Below, piece by piece: positions 17,817 to 29,374 of a stretch of 64,000 bases of DNA. How positions within the stretch are numbered: the stretch's first letter is position 1; every line of letters starts with the position of its first letter. The translations under genes and the position numbers were made by a program. The notes under the pieces are model-generated. The model had not been told where the DNA came from and made no database searches. It was given only the letters and a program-made list of their open reading frames with translations. This stretch comes from Shewanella sp. NIFS-20-20 (GTDB taxonomy: Bacteria; Pseudomonadota; Gammaproteobacteria; Enterobacterales; Shewanellaceae), in the NCBI RefSeq assembly GCF_019209865.1, contig NZ_JAHUTT010000011.1, positions 1 to 64,000 of the forward strand. Reading direction: 5' to 3'.

Positions 17817-18596
17817 ATGATATTCACTGTGGTCTTAGTCCTGATAGGCGCCTTGGTATTAGTGGTGATCGGGATCAACATCATACAACAGCAGAAAGAG
17901 CGCGTTGAGGCCGATCGTAGAACTGAGTTTAATCGTCAAAAGGCGATTCTTGATGAAACAGAAGCCGTGTTAGCCAATTCAGCTATGTTGCCTTGTTCCA
18001 CTCAAATCATCATCATTTTGCATCAAAGGATTAAAGACGCTCTGGAATCGGCCTTGTCGTCAACTAAGCCCCCGGTCTCAAATCAGTTAGAAAAGCGTCT
18101 GATCGATGTCAACAGTATGCTTGAGCAATTAAAAAAGAGTAACGGTCAAGCGCCACCCATCGAAAACTTCCGTCTACCTGACAACGACAAACAAATTTTA
18201 TTATTGGTGCAATCACTGAAAAAATTGAAAGCGATTTTGCGCAATGAAAATAGCAAGGGCAAAATAAACCCCGAGGTCTTCACCCAAGAAGAGAAGCGTA
18301 TCGATAGCCTGCAATTAAGGATAAATGTTGATGCCATGCTCAATCGTGCTCGTAGCGCTTGTGCAATTAAACAATATGGTTCGGCTAAGCAATTGGTAAC
18401 GAAGGCAATTTCTACACTCAACGCATTAAAGCAACACAACCCCTCCGATCCGTTTGTACTTAAAAAGGTAGATGAAGCTAAGCTACTACTTGAAGAATTA
18501 ACCGGGGCTCAAGAAACCGATCAACCGACGGCTACTCGCAATGAAAAGCCAGAAGACGATTTGGATATGTTGTTCCAACCGAAAAAGAAATGGTAA
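17817..18596 (+). CDS. Conserved hypothetical membrane-anchored coiled-coil protein
   Basis: Not recognised. The 259 residues start with a hydrophobic segment at about 2-22 (FTVVLVLIGALVLVVIGINI), followed by a charged, helix-rich body with probable coiled-coil stretches and a C-terminus ending DDLDMLFQPKKKW. The shape suggests a bitopic inner-membrane protein with a cytoplasmic or periplasmic helical domain. It sits alone between cysB and topA, opposite in direction to both, and has its own terminator at 18626. No function can be given. Confidence 0.75.
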   Translation: MIFTVVLVLIGALVLVVIGINIIQQQKERVEADRRTEFNRQKAILDETEAVLANSAMLPCSTQIIIILHQRIKDALESALSSTKPPVSNQLEKRLIDVNSMLEQLKKSNGQAPPIENFRLPDNDKQILLLVQSLKKLKAILRNENSKGKINPEVFTQEEKRIDSLQLRINVDAMLNRARSACAIKQYGSAKQLVTKAISTLNALKQHNPSDPFVLKKVDEAKLLLEELTGAQETDQPTATRNEKPEDDLDMLFQPKKKW

Positions 18597-18625
18597 TAAT
18601 TTTGCGTTAATTTCCCCATCTTACA

Positions 18626-18650
18626 AGCCGCTCATTCGAGCGGCTTTTTT
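18626..18650 (+). terminator. Terminator after the hypothetical gene
   Basis: AGCCGCTC pairs with GAGCGGCT around ATTC, followed by a T run, 30 bases after the stop. Confidence 0.9.
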
Positions 18651-18675
18651 ATTGGCCAATGTCAGCGTTTAAGCA

Positions 18676-18712
18676 TAAAAAAATCCAGTACTAACACAGG
18701 CTAGTACTGGAT
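18676..18712 (-). terminator. Terminator of topA
   Basis: On the minus strand an 11-bp stem (18702-18712 with 18683-18693) is followed by seven T's. It lies 20 bases past the topA stop. Confidence 0.88.
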
Positions 18713-18731
18713 CATGATGAAGCAAACCAAA

Positions 18732-21383
18732 TTACTTGGTCTCTTTGGCCTTTTTCTTACGGGTGTTTTCAGCCACCCATTGACCATCCAGATATTTAGC
18801 TGACCAACCGGTGGCTTTGCCATCCACTTCGGTCGCCACGTATTGCTCTTTGGTTTTACGGCTAAATTTCACTTGTGCTTTATTACCATCATCATCGGTA
18901 GCAGGAGCATCAGCTAAGTATAAATACTTAGGCCATAATAATTCACGGTATTTCACCAGCTCTTCAACCAACGGTGCCCGAGTTTCACGAGACTTTGGAA
19001 AAGTACTGGCGGCTAAGAAAATACCGGCAGCCCCATCACGCAGTACAAAGTGCGCATCAGACTTAGTGCACTTTAGCTCAGGCAAATAAATCGGATCTTC
19101 TTTTGGTGGTGCAGCTTCACCATTTTTCAACAATTTACGAGTGTTTTTACACTCTGAATTGGTGCAACCAAAATACTTACCAAAGCGACCGTTTTTAAGC
19201 TCCATGTCATTGCCACAGCGATCGCACTCGATCAATGGCCCTTCATAGCCCTTAATTTTGAACTGCCCTTTCTCGACTTCATAACCCCCACAAGTTGGGT
19301 TATTACCACACACATGCAATTTGCGGGTTTCATCGATGAGATAAGAGTCCATCGCCGTACCACAAACATCACATCGATGCTTTGCACGTAAAGCATCGGT
19401 TTCGGCATCTTCGCTCAATGAGGTGATGGCTTCATCACCAGAAGTCAAATTCATAGTGGTTTTGCAGCGCTCTTTAGGCGGCAATGCATAGCCACTACAG
19501 CCTAAGAATACGCCCGTGGTGCCCGTTCGGATCCCCATTTGCCGGCCACAGGTCGGGCAAGGAATATCGGTTAACACCATCTCATTGGGCAACATACCGC
19601 CTTCATCAGGCTCATGTTCTGCGGTATTCAGCTGTTCAACAAAATCAAGATAGAAACCGTCTAATACTTGTTTCCAATCACGCTCACCTTTAGCCACGTT
19701 ATCTAAGGTTTGCTCCATGCCCGCAGTAAAGTCATAACTCATTAATTCTTTGAAGCTATGCAATAAGCGATCACTGACGATTTCACCCATTTTTTCCGCA
19801 TAAAAACGGCGGTTTTCAACCTTGACATAGCCACGGTCTTGAATGGTCGAAATAATGGTCGCATAGGTCGATGGACGACCAATACCACGTTTTTCTAATT
19901 CCTTGACTAAAGACGCCTCACTGAAACGCGCCGGTGGTTTTGTAAAATGTTGTTTTGGTGATAAATGTTCGAGACTTAGTGATTCGCCTACCGCAATCTC
20001 TGGCAACAGTTTTTCTTCTTCATTTTTCTTTTTCAAGGCTGGCTGAACACGCGTCCAACCATCAAATTTCAAAATTCGACCATTGGCTTTCAGTTCGTAA
20101 TCACCAGCTTTGACGGTCAACCGAGTGGCATCGTATTTAGCTTGGGTCATCTGACAGGCAACAAACTGGCGCCAGATCAGTTCGTATAAGCGCTGCGCAT
20201 CTCGCTCCATATCTTTCAAGAAAGCCGCTTCAACGTTGACATCCGATGGACGAATGGCCTCGTGAGCCTCTTGAGCGCCCTCTTTGCTACCGTAGCGCAA
20301 CGGAGCTTCAGGAAGGTAACTTGCTCCAAACTCTTTAGAGATAAGCTCTCTGACGGACTCTAGCGCCTCCTGACTGATATTCGTGGAGTCGGTTCTCATA
20401 TAAGTGATGTAACCCGCCTCATATAAGCGCTGTGCCATCATCATGGTCTTTTTCACCCCAAAGCCCAAACGCGTACTCGCCGCTTGTTGCAGGGTCGAAG
20501 TGATAAATGGAGCGCTAGGCTTACTTTGAGTCGCCTTGTTTTCACGCTCCAACAAGGTAAATTGCTGTGACCCTAACGCATCGACAGCCACTTGGGCGTC
20601 GGCTTTGGTCACTGGCTCAAATGCTTGCCCTTTAAAGCGCACCACTTGCATGGTGAGGTTTTGCTGAGTAGGCGTCAGCAAATCCGCATGAATATCCCAA
20701 AACTCTTCAGGCACGAAGGCTTTGATTTCACTTTCTCTATCAACCACCAACCGCACAGCCACTGACTGCACACGCCCCGCCGATAATCCGCGCGCGACTT
20801 TTTTCCACAACAATGGCGACACCATAAAGCCCACCACACGGTCGAGGAAACGACGGGCTTGCTGAGCATTGACCATATTGGTGTCTAATTGACCCGGTTT
20901 GCTAAAGGCATCCTGAATCGCCGATTGGGTAATTTCGTTGAAGACCACACGTTGATAACGCTCTGGATTGCCGCCGATGATCTCTTGCAAGTGCCATGCA
21001 ATCGCCTCACCTTCGCGGTCCAAATCCGTTGCGAGATAGATTTTATCCGCCGAATCCGCCAATGCTTGCAGTTCTTTTACGACTTTTTCTTTGCCGGGTA
21101 AGATCTGATATTTGGCTTTCCAGCCATGCTCAGGATCGACTCCCATCCGGGTGACTAAGTTATATTTGTCCTTCGCACGCTTGTACTCCGCCTTTTCATC
21201 AGGAGACATTTTACGAACTTCAGCAGCGGTTTTCGTTACGCCATTGCCTTCAGACACCGAGGAAGATGTGGGTAGATCTCTAATATGACCTACGCTCGAT
21301 TTAACAATAAATTCTTTACCAAGATACTTATTAATGGTCTTGGCTTTAGCCGGTGATTCGACAATTACTAGCGATTTACCCAT
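18732..21383 (-). CDS. topA: DNA topoisomerase I
   Basis: An 883-residue type IA topoisomerase that relaxes negative supercoils. The TOPRIM domain begins [22 protein letters not shown] and includes [13 protein letters not shown]; the active-site tyrosine is in [11 protein letters not shown]. Three C-terminal zinc ribbons of four cysteines are visible (CPTC, CDVCG, CDRCG starts), followed by a basic tail KKKAKETK. The ATG at 21383 gives the family start; the frame upstream to 21491 covers the promoter. Confidence 0.97.
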   Translation of the reverse strand: MGKSLVIVESPAKAKTINKYLGKEFIVKSSVGHIRDLPTSSSVSEGNGVTKTAAEVRKMSPDEKAEYKRAKDKYNLVTRMGVDPEHGWKAKYQILPGKEKVVKELQALADSADKIYLATDLDREGEAIAWHLQEIIGGNPERYQRVVFNEITQSAIQDAFSKPGQLDTNMVNAQQARRFLDRVVGFMVSPLLWKKVARGLSAGRVQSVAVRLVVDRESEIKAFVPEEFWDIHADLLTPTQQNLTMQVVRFKGQAFEPVTKADAQVAVDALGSQQFTLLERENKATQSKPSAPFITSTLQQAASTRLGFGVKKTMMMAQRLYEAGYITYMRTDSTNISQEALESVRELISKEFGASYLPEAPLRYGSKEGAQEAHEAIRPSDVNVEAAFLKDMERDAQRLYELIWRQFVACQMTQAKYDATRLTVKAGDYELKANGRILKFDGWTRVQPALKKKNEEEKLLPEIAVGESLSLEHLSPKQHFTKPPARFSEASLVKELEKRGIGRPSTYATIISTIQDRGYVKVENRRFYAEKMGEIVSDRLLHSFKELMSYDFTAGMEQTLDNVAKGERDWKQVLDGFYLDFVEQLNTAEHEPDEGGMLPNEMVLTDIPCPTCGRQMGIRTGTTGVFLGCSGYALPPKERCKTTMNLTSGDEAITSLSEDAETDALRAKHRCDVCGTAMDSYLIDETRKLHVCGNNPTCGGYEVEKGQFKIKGYEGPLIECDRCGNDMELKNGRFGKYFGCTNSECKNTRKLLKNGEAAPPKEDPIYLPELKCTKSDAHFVLRDGAAGIFLAASTFPKSRETRAPLVEELVKYRELLWPKYLYLADAPATDDDGNKAQVKFSRKTKEQYVATEVDGKATGWSAKYLDGQWVAENTRKKKAKETK

Positions 21384-21762
21384 AGTATGATTCGCGCCAA
21401 TGGTCTCTGGAAGGTGGAAATGGCTCCATATATAGAGGGTTGTACCGCGAGTTTCAAGTGAATCCCTCGAATATATGCGCCAGCGAGTCAATTTTTATAC
21501 AATTTATGTGTTTTTGTAAAAAATAATATTGCGTAATTAAAAACTATTCTTTCACTATTTACCATCAAATGAAAATACTTATGCACTTTAGGCCAAGCAG
21601 AGGCGATTAAGCAAATTATCTCGCTCTTGTACGAACCTCTCGCTCACGTATACTGAGGCAACTTTACAGCCGCGCAACAAAGCTGTTGCTAATTTTAAAT
21701 AACTACCAAACCAACATCACAATCCACTGTTGCCCTAGAATAACTAATTACAAGGAACCAAG
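21384..21762. other. topA-astB divergent intergenic region
   Basis: About 380 bases without a gene. It holds the probable topA promoter (21429-21457) and, at the right, an AAGGA ribosome-binding site for astB. The middle is A/T-rich. I do not see a convincing astB promoter or ArgR box. Confidence 0.5.
21429..21457 (-). promoter_or_regulatory. Probable topA promoter
   Basis: On the minus strand TTGAAA (21452-21457) and TATATA (21429-21434) are exactly 17 bp apart. The -35 lies inside CTTGAAA, followed after 13 bases by CCTCTATAT, so partial sigma-32 recognition is also possible, as reported for E. coli topA. Confidence 0.5.
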
Positions 21763-23097
21763 ATGACTGCTCTGGAAGCTAATTTTGATGGGCTCGTAGG
21801 CCCTACCCACAACTACGCGGGACTGTCATTTGGCAATGTTGCCTCTCAAAATAATGCAGCGGCAGTGTCAAATCCTAAAGCCGCAGCATTACAAGGATTA
21901 CAAAAAGCAAAAGCGCTCGCGGATCTGGGTCTCGTACAGGGCATGCTCCCACCACAACTACGCCCCGACCTTGCCAGCTTGCGACGTGTCGGTTTTGCCG
22001 GCACCGATGCCAAGGTGCTCCACGAGGCAGCAAGCCATGCGCCGCAGTTACTCAACAGTTTTAGCAGTGCTTCTTGCATGTGGACCGCCAACGCCGCTAC
22101 CGTTTCTCCCAGTAGTGATAGCGCCAATGGCAAAGTCCATTTCACTCCAGCTAACTTGGTCGACAAGCTGCACCGCAGCATTGAACCGGGCCAAACCGCC
22201 CGCATTCTCCAAGCAATTTTCAAAGATCCCGCCCATTTTCAGCATCATATGCACTTACCCGAGCATCCATATTTTGGCGATGAAGGCGCGGCTAATCACA
22301 CCCGTTTGTGCCACCAATATGGTCAACAGGGGGTGGAACTGTTTGTTTACGGTCGCAAAGCAAGTCAAGCGAACAGCCCAGCGCCCAAGCATTTTCCTGC
22401 GAGACAAACTTTGGAAGCAAGCGAGGCTATCGCGCGCTTACACCAACTCGATGACCGCTATGTACATTACATTCAGCAGAATCCCGATGTTATCGATCAA
22501 GGTGTATTCCATAACGATGTCATTGCCGTCGGCAACCAGAACGTATTGTTTTACCATCAACAAGCGTTCCTTAATAGCGCATCAGAATTAGCGCTATTAC
22601 AACAAAAGATGCAAGGAGACTTGCATCTCGTCGAAGTCAGTACTGAGGATGTCAGCATCGATGCTGCGGTAAGAAGTTATTTATTTAATACCCAACTGGT
22701 CACCTTAGGTGATGGTAGTATGGCCTTAATCGCGCCGAGTGATTGCCAAGAAAACCCGCAAGTATATCAATACTTACAAAGCTTGCCTGAGCGCGGAAGT
22801 CCCATCAAACAGGTCAAGTATTTTGATGTCAAACAAAGCATGCAAAATGGCGGTGGACCGGCGTGTTTACGCCTGCGTGTCGCCCTCACCCCTGCAGAAT
22901 TAGCGGCAGTGAACCCCCAGGCATTGTTGACCGATGACCTATATCAGCAACTCACGCAATGGATACATAAGCATTATCGTGATCGTTTATGCGCCACCGA
23001 TCTTGCGGATGTTACTCTCTACCAAGAGTCGTGTGCTGCGCTTGATGAATTGACCCAAATTATGCGATTAGGCAGTATCTACGCGTTTCAACGCTAA
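21763..23097 (+). CDS. astB: N-succinylarginine dihydrolase
   Basis: A 444-residue enzyme of the arginine succinyltransferase pathway that hydrolyses N2-succinylarginine to succinylornithine, CO2 and two ammonia. The start [22 protein letters not shown], the [11 protein letters not shown] segment and the end-region [13 protein letters not shown] (catalytic Cys) are characteristic of the amidinotransferase-fold family. The other ast genes are not in this window, so it is a detached single gene. A strong terminator follows. Confidence 0.95.
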   Translation: MTALEANFDGLVGPTHNYAGLSFGNVASQNNAAAVSNPKAAALQGLQKAKALADLGLVQGMLPPQLRPDLASLRRVGFAGTDAKVLHEAASHAPQLLNSFSSASCMWTANAATVSPSSDSANGKVHFTPANLVDKLHRSIEPGQTARILQAIFKDPAHFQHHMHLPEHPYFGDEGAANHTRLCHQYGQQGVELFVYGRKASQANSPAPKHFPARQTLEASEAIARLHQLDDRYVHYIQQNPDVIDQGVFHNDVIAVGNQNVLFYHQQAFLNSASELALLQQKMQGDLHLVEVSTEDVSIDAAVRSYLFNTQLVTLGDGSMALIAPSDCQENPQVYQYLQSLPERGSPIKQVKYFDVKQSMQNGGGPACLRLRVALTPAELAAVNPQALLTDDLYQQLTQWIHKHYRDRLCATDLADVTLYQESCAALDELTQIMRLGSIYAFQR

Positions 23098-23110
23098 CCA
23101 TGGTTGTCAT

Positions 23111-23139
23111 AAAAAATGGCGCCTAAGGCGCCATTTTTT
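23111..23139. terminator. Bidirectional terminator between astB and the lipoprotein gene
   Basis: TGGCGCC/GGCGCCA stem with TAA loop, flanked by six A's on the left and T's on the right, so it can act for both convergent genes. Confidence 0.9.
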
Positions 23140-23145
23140 CATCCC

Positions 23146-25545
23146 TTAATAAATATTAATCGGGATGGTTGCCACCGGTGAGACCACGCCTGCCGGTGAG
23201 GTGACCTCAATGATCAATGAACCAGCGTTAGGCTCATCTTCACCTTTGACGACCACGCCGAAAGCGCTACCACCATTGAAGTTTGACGAAGGCCAAGTAT
23301 AGTCACTGGTACTGACCACTGAGCCCGCGGTGGCTCTAAAGCTGACAATGGAGCCTGATGGCATTTGCTGATTATGTAAGTCACTGATCACTATGCTGAC
23401 GGTGCCAGTGCTCTTACCAGCAATGTCCAGTACCCCATCACCATCATCAACGCCACTGTCGGTCACTATCGGCGTCGAGCCATAAGCCGCGCTGCCTGAC
23501 ATCACTAACACCAAGCTCGCGCGAACATTGATTGATTGTGGATTAGAGATTCCATCGGCACAGCCTGAATGTGCCGGAATAGAACAAAGCACGCCGTTAT
23601 AGAGATTATCCGCTACATCAAATACCCCATCACTGTCGAAATCAACCAACTCTTCATTGGTCCCGCCAGATTCTCCACCCGCTTGCTGCGGGTTGAACAC
23701 ACCATCTTCATTGTGATCAATAAAGGCTTCATCCAAATCATAGCGATTACCGCTGACGTCAAGCCCATTGAGGAACATTGGCATTTCGGCCACGTCTAAA
23801 CGGCCATTACCATTGGAATCAGGGAAAGACTCTTCACCAATAGCTGTCGCAATAATGGTAGCTCGACCACCATAAGACTGGCCCATAAAGTTGTTGGTGC
23901 GAGGCAACAAGCCTAACTCGGGCAACTTATTGCCATCAGGACGAGCCTGCTGGCTGCGCCAAACCACGCTACATTCACCGTTGAGGGTGGTGCACGATGG
24001 ATCTATCGCGCCACCTTCAGTGGTAAAGGTCACCGCAGTGCCATCTTTAACCGGGTTATTGTAAGCATCTGCCAACCGAGCCGTGACGGTGACCTCGGTG
24101 CCATCGACAACCCAGCCTTCGGCATTCAAGGTGGAAGCAGACAATGAAAAACTGTCTTGATCTGGAATGCCAGTGGAGACAACCAGTTCACTCGATTGAC
24201 TCGAAATCAAAGGCGTTGGGCCATCGACAATCGCGGTCACTCTGACACTGGTAGCCACGGTACCTGAGTTAATCACAGTTTGAACTAAGCCTTGACCATT
24301 GGTTGTCGCCGAAGCAGGGTTGACTGCGATGCCACCCACATCCGTGTTAAGGCTAAAATTAACCGACTGATTGCTGACCGGGATGCCGTTCGTATCAAGC
24401 ACCTTAAACACTATGGTGGATGATTCATCCCCACCAGTGCCTAAAATACCAATATTTTTAGGTGTGGCTGATACAAACACAATACTACCGACGTCAGCCG
24501 CGAGTACATTAACCGTACCGGTGGCCGATAAATTAAGGCCGCCGGCATTGGCTGTTACATTGATGATGTCATCACCCTGGCAGCCTTGCGCTAAATAGGT
24601 ACTGGTGGCGACGCCGTTGACCGCTTGCACTGGTGAGCTCAACAACGCTTTAGGCGTAATGGCGCTACTACAGGTTGAGGTAAAAATGACATCAATAGGT
24701 TGGTTGTAAGGGACGCCATTGGCATCTTGAATAACCACAGACACACTGGCAGTGCCTCCTGCCGACAATGTCGGGCTGCTGACCGCCGCTCGGCCATCGA
24801 CAAAGGGAGTGCCACTGCCCATATTTAGGGCGGTTTCACCAATCACCACGATGGTTTCAGCAGTTTCACCGGTGGACAAGGTCCCCACCACGGCGGCAGC
24901 ACCTAAGCTATTACCCGCGTAAATATCCACCACGGCCTCGCCATTAGCGTTGGTCACAGCGGTATCTATCGGCAATTCGCCCTTGGTACTGGTGAACGTC
25001 ACTATCACGGGCTTATTAATCCCCGAGACCGTGGCCTTAATGCGACCAGGCAGAAGATTATTAATGGTGCTGATGGGGTTGCCACTTTGATCGGTCAGCG
25101 CTAACGCTATTTGTGCGCCTCCTGTCACATCCCCACCATCACCGACCATAGTAAAGGCCACATCGGCACTTTCACCGGTGCCGATACTGGCGGTGATCTT
25201 ACCGGCGCCAGCGGTGCTAGCTGTATACAAGGACACCACCGCAGTGCCGTCTGCTTGTGTCACCGCCGTACCAATCGCCGGCACCAGAGTGCCAAGATTG
25301 TTGTCGTTAAGGGTGAAAGTAACCAGTTCATTGGCCAACGGATTATTATTACTATCAGTCACCGTTGCCGTTAACTGGGCAGGGTTTTCTTGTGAAATTG
25401 TGGTGTTATCTATGACCACCGAGATGGAGTTACTTGGCTCAGGCTCCTGATCACCACCAGATGAACTTAAGTCTCCTCCGCCACTACATGCTGCTAATAG
25501 CACCGCCAAAGTAAGGGCGGTAAAGTTCCTTAACGCTGACATCAT
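23146..25545 (-). CDS. Ig-like (Big_1/invasin-type) repeat lipoprotein
   Basis: A protein of about 799 residues exported as a lipoprotein: the signal peptide ends at the lipobox LLAAC, followed by GGGDLSSSGGD. The body is a run of bacterial Ig-like domains, each with a pattern such as PAQLTATVTDSNNNPLANELVTFTL. At about 577-640 three Asp-rich loops (DSNGNGRLD, DHNEDGVFN, DFDSDGVFD) look like calcium-binding repeats. Surface adhesion or matrix contact is plausible, not proven. GGGGAG precedes the ATG at 25545. No secretion partner lies beside it. Confidence 0.8.
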   Translation of the reverse strand: MMSALRNFTALTLAVLLAACSGGGDLSSSGGDQEPEPSNSISVVIDNTTISQENPAQLTATVTDSNNNPLANELVTFTLNDNNLGTLVPAIGTAVTQADGTAVVSLYTASTAGAGKITASIGTGESADVAFTMVGDGGDVTGGAQIALALTDQSGNPISTINNLLPGRIKATVSGINKPVIVTFTSTKGELPIDTAVTNANGEAVVDIYAGNSLGAAAVVGTLSTGETAETIVVIGETALNMGSGTPFVDGRAAVSSPTLSAGGTASVSVVIQDANGVPYNQPIDVIFTSTCSSAITPKALLSSPVQAVNGVATSTYLAQGCQGDDIINVTANAGGLNLSATGTVNVLAADVGSIVFVSATPKNIGILGTGGDESSTIVFKVLDTNGIPVSNQSVNFSLNTDVGGIAVNPASATTNGQGLVQTVINSGTVATSVRVTAIVDGPTPLISSQSSELVVSTGIPDQDSFSLSASTLNAEGWVVDGTEVTVTARLADAYNNPVKDGTAVTFTTEGGAIDPSCTTLNGECSVVWRSQQARPDGNKLPELGLLPRTNNFMGQSYGGRATIIATAIGEESFPDSNGNGRLDVAEMPMFLNGLDVSGNRYDLDEAFIDHNEDGVFNPQQAGGESGGTNEELVDFDSDGVFDVADNLYNGVLCSIPAHSGCADGISNPQSINVRASLVLVMSGSAAYGSTPIVTDSGVDDGDGVLDIAGKSTGTVSIVISDLHNQQMPSGSIVSFRATAGSVVSTSDYTWPSSNFNGGSAFGVVVKGEDEPNAGSLIIEVTSPAGVVSPVATIPINIY

Positions 25546-25761
25546 TGCCAGACTCCCCGTGTTGTCCATGAATATTATTAATTATTGCGCCACCAAAATC
25601 ACACAAACAGAAATTACCGCGCAACATTGCTTACATAATAATATGAAAAGCCCGCAAGATCACAACAATATAACGAATTTTACTTATTCTCTTCGGCCTT
25701 GAATCTTGCTAGTCTTTACATCGTTTAAAATAATAATGACAATATTTGAACAGGAATCACA

Positions 25762-27078
25762 ATGAGTGAAAAAAAACACAACAAATTAGGGCTGACAGCT
25801 AAAATATTGCTGGGCATGTCAGCGGGTATTATTTTTGGTCTGCTACTGCGAAATATTTTCCCAGCCAATGAGATTGTTCAAGAATATATCACTGACGGTT
25901 TTCTCCATGTTATCGGCACTATTTTCATCTCCAGCTTGAAAATGCTAGTCGTTCCTTTAGTCTTCATTTCCTTAGTTTGTGGTACTTGTTCGTTAAGCGA
26001 ACCGTCAAAATTAGGTCGATTGGGTAGCAAAACCATCGGGTTTTATTTATTCACCACGGCGATTGCACTAACCGTCTCCATTTTGGCTGCGGTGGTTATC
26101 CACCCCGGTAATGCGTCGCTAGCCACCACGGAAAATATGCAGTTCGTCGCCAAAGATGCCCCAAGCTTATCGGAAGTATTGATCAATATTGTGCCGACCA
26201 ATCCTCTGCAAGCCATGAGCCAAGGTAACATGCTCCAAATTATTATTTTTGCAGTTATTTTTGGTTTTGCCATTGCCCACATTGGTGAGCGCGGCAAGCG
26301 AATTGCTGCATTATTTGATGATTTAAACGAAGTGATCATGCGGGTGGTGACCTTAATCATGCAGCTTGCACCTTATGGCGTTGCCGCTTTAATGGCTAAG
26401 CTCGCATTAACCTTAGGTCTTGAGACCTTTGGCAGTGTATTAAAGTACTTTGTCGTGGTGTTAATGGTGCTACTTTTCCATGGCTTAGTGGTTTATCCCA
26501 TCCTGTTGAAGTTGTTCTCTGGATTAAACCCGTTCACCTTTATTCGCAAAATGCGCGATGTGCAGTTATTCGCCTTTAGTACGGCAAGCTCCAATGCCAC
26601 ATTACCTGTGACCATTGAAACGGCGGAGCACCGCTTAGGGGCCGATAACAAGGTTGCTTCATTCACCCTGCCATTAGGCGCGACCATCAATATGGATGGC
26701 ACCGCCATTATGCAAGGGGTCGCCACTGTATTTATTGCTCAGGTGTTTGGGGTCGAATTAACCATCACGGATTACTTTATGGTGGTAGTGACTGCCACCT
26801 TAGCTTCTATTGGAACGGCGGGGGTTCCCGGTGTCGGTTTGATCATGTTAGCCATGGTGCTCAATCAAGTCGGGCTGCCAGTCGAAGGCATAGCCTTAAT
26901 TATTGGGGTCGACCGCTTGCTGGACATGGTTCGCACGGCGGTCAATGTCACTGGTGACTCAGTGGCTACTGTGATTATTGCCAAATCTGAAGGTGAATTT
27001 AATCAAGAGATTTTCAACGACCCTCAAGCAGGAAAAACTGCGGGAAGTTTTGATGATCAAGTGCATCGTGCCAGTTGA
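25762..27078 (+). CDS. Dicarboxylate/amino acid:cation symporter
   Basis: A 438-residue inner-membrane transporter of the DAACS (GltP/DctA) family. About eight hydrophobic segments are visible. The serine-rich hairpin FAFSTASSNATLPVT and the NMDGTAIMQG motif form the substrate and sodium sites, and the late DRLLDMVRTAVNVTGDSVAT segment contacts the substrate carboxylate. Glutamate, aspartate or C4-dicarboxylates are likely substrates. It has its own terminator and no partner gene. Confidence 0.9.
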   Translation: MSEKKHNKLGLTAKILLGMSAGIIFGLLLRNIFPANEIVQEYITDGFLHVIGTIFISSLKMLVVPLVFISLVCGTCSLSEPSKLGRLGSKTIGFYLFTTAIALTVSILAAVVIHPGNASLATTENMQFVAKDAPSLSEVLINIVPTNPLQAMSQGNMLQIIIFAVIFGFAIAHIGERGKRIAALFDDLNEVIMRVVTLIMQLAPYGVAALMAKLALTLGLETFGSVLKYFVVVLMVLLFHGLVVYPILLKLFSGLNPFTFIRKMRDVQLFAFSTASSNATLPVTIETAEHRLGADNKVASFTLPLGATINMDGTAIMQGVATVFIAQVFGVELTITDYFMVVVTATLASIGTAGVPGVGLIMLAMVLNQVGLPVEGIALIIGVDRLLDMVRTAVNVTGDSVATVIIAKSEGEFNQEIFNDPQAGKTAGSFDDQVHRAS

Positions 27079-27096
27079 TCATCATTAAGGACATAG

Positions 27097-27124
27097 AAAA
27101 AAAGCGCCTGAGGGCGCTTTTTTT
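27097..27124. terminator. Terminator between the symporter gene and gsk
   Basis: AGCGCC/GGCGCT stem with TGAG loop and A/T tracts on both sides; usable by both convergent genes. Confidence 0.88.
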
Positions 27125-27137
27125 ATAGACCAAAGGG

Positions 27138-28442
27138 TTATCGGCCCCAGTATGACTCTTCTAGACTATCTTCACGCTCAGGTAAGCCTCGCGACAAACG
27201 CGGACTATGCTGCGCTAAGACTTCATAGGCCACGCGGTTTGCGTACTTACAAATTTGCGAGAATGAGGAATAACATAAACCTTCACGTTTATGCTTGCTT
27301 GAACCTGGCACATTGGTTTTATGAAAATCGTTAGCCGATAAATCATGTAACAAGGCTGATAAAGCCCCATCTCCGGCACCATTGGTGTTACGGATCCGCT
27401 CAGGGCCACCCATATATGGCGAAATATGCGCGTACACTTTCAACGGGGTGACACAGTCGGCTTTCATCATAGGTCGCGAGAATTCATAACGGTTGAATTC
27501 AGGAATAGCGCCCGGTAACAAGGTATGCTGCGTTTCACGTTTTTGGCTCTCTTCGGTATACCCTGCAGTGTATAAACCGATGGGGCCGGCAGTGAGTAGA
27601 ATCATATCACACCAGTCAAGGGCACTTTCACACGCCAGCAAAGGATCGCTAAAGCCAGTGAGCGCTTCCGCTTCGTCCTCGTTCATGGCCAATATGGTCA
27701 CATGCTCCGAAATAAAGTCCTGCCACCATTTAGGATCTTCGGCAATTAAAAAGCGGGTACCTAAGGTCAACACCACAGGAACATCGGCCGCTTTGGCATA
27801 TTCAATCGCTTTCATGGCAGCATCAGTGATGCCATCGCCTTCGCTCGCGCGCATTAAATAGGCGGTTAACACTAAGGCACTGGCCCCTTGGATCACATCA
27901 CAATGAATAAACTCAGGGGTCAGTTTATCCATTGAGCCTTTACTGATGGCGAACGTGCGCTCGCCACATTCAGAGATCAGCGTGAAGCAACGGCCAATAG
28001 GCCCATCGACTGGTTGTAAATAATTTAAATCTACCTTAGATGAGGTATGACAAAGGTAGCGATAGGCGTAACTACCGACTTCAATGTTCTGACTCATTAC
28101 CCCAAATAACACCGAACGATCATCAGCAAGGATAGAATAGTTATGAACCGTGTTACCAATGGTGCCACCAGCAAACTCATCACTGATCATTTGCTTGGTT
28201 CTAAGCTCTTGATAAAGTTGATGTGCCTGCTCGTCATTAATTAAGGTCGAATTCCCCTTAGGCAGCTGATAGCGTTCAAGCAATGCATCTTCTACTTTCG
28301 CTTCAATATCCACTAAGGTCTGATCAATACCTGTGATGTAAGCAGAAAAAGGTTCTGGCTGTTGAGTCAGTTGTGCGAGTAAAAGGTCTCGGGTTTTAAC
28401 GGGAAAATAATGCTTAGATTTACGCTGACCGGGAAACTTCAT
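27138..28442 (-). CDS. gsk: Inosine/guanosine kinase
   Basis: A 434-residue PfkB-family nucleoside kinase that phosphorylates inosine and guanosine to IMP and GMP in purine salvage. The start MKFPGQRKSKHYFPVKTRD, the FAGGTIGNTVHN substrate loop and the anion-hole/catalytic motif RNTNGAGDGALSALLHDL (Asp in GAGD) are clear. It is downstream of adk in the E. coli-like dnaX-adk-gsk region. A small hairpin (GACAGAC/GTCTGTC, 28484-28501) lies in its leader. Confidence 0.93.
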   Translation of the reverse strand: MKFPGQRKSKHYFPVKTRDLLLAQLTQQPEPFSAYITGIDQTLVDIEAKVEDALLERYQLPKGNSTLINDEQAHQLYQELRTKQMISDEFAGGTIGNTVHNYSILADDRSVLFGVMSQNIEVGSYAYRYLCHTSSKVDLNYLQPVDGPIGRCFTLISECGERTFAISKGSMDKLTPEFIHCDVIQGASALVLTAYLMRASEGDGITDAAMKAIEYAKAADVPVVLTLGTRFLIAEDPKWWQDFISEHVTILAMNEDEAEALTGFSDPLLACESALDWCDMILLTAGPIGLYTAGYTEESQKRETQHTLLPGAIPEFNRYEFSRPMMKADCVTPLKVYAHISPYMGGPERIRNTNGAGDGALSALLHDLSANDFHKTNVPGSSKHKREGLCYSSFSQICKYANRVAYEVLAQHSPRLSRGLPEREDSLEESYWGR

Positions 28443-28584
28443 TCTGGGTTCTCTAATTACTGGCTTCCGTGCACGCCGTCACAGACAGACAGAGGTCTGT
28501 CCCCATGCAACCTACGGGCTGCTAATGGCGGCAGATTCTAGCATAAATAAATCGATGCACCAGTACTGCCCCCCATTCAAATAC

Positions 28585-28612
28585 AAAAAAGCCTGCACAC
28601 CGGCAGGCTTTT
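28585..28612 (-). terminator. Terminator of adk
   Basis: On the minus strand GCCTGC pairs with GCAGGC around a 6-base loop and is followed by six T's, 18 bases after the adk stop. Confidence 0.88.
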
Positions 28613-28629
28613 ATAGCGTCATTGGCGAT

Positions 28630-29274
<645 letters not shown>

Positions 29275-29374
29275 TCAAGAGTCCTCTTTTGCACGAATAA
29301 TTAAAGTCCGTGATCTTCGCATATATAACCACAGGATAGAAGGAATTTTCATTAGACTTTAGAATGAGTCCGCG

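Noticed and set aside
21830-22591. 253-codon plus-strand frame inside astB
   Set aside because: It overlaps a clearly real gene in another phase and has no recognisable protein pattern.
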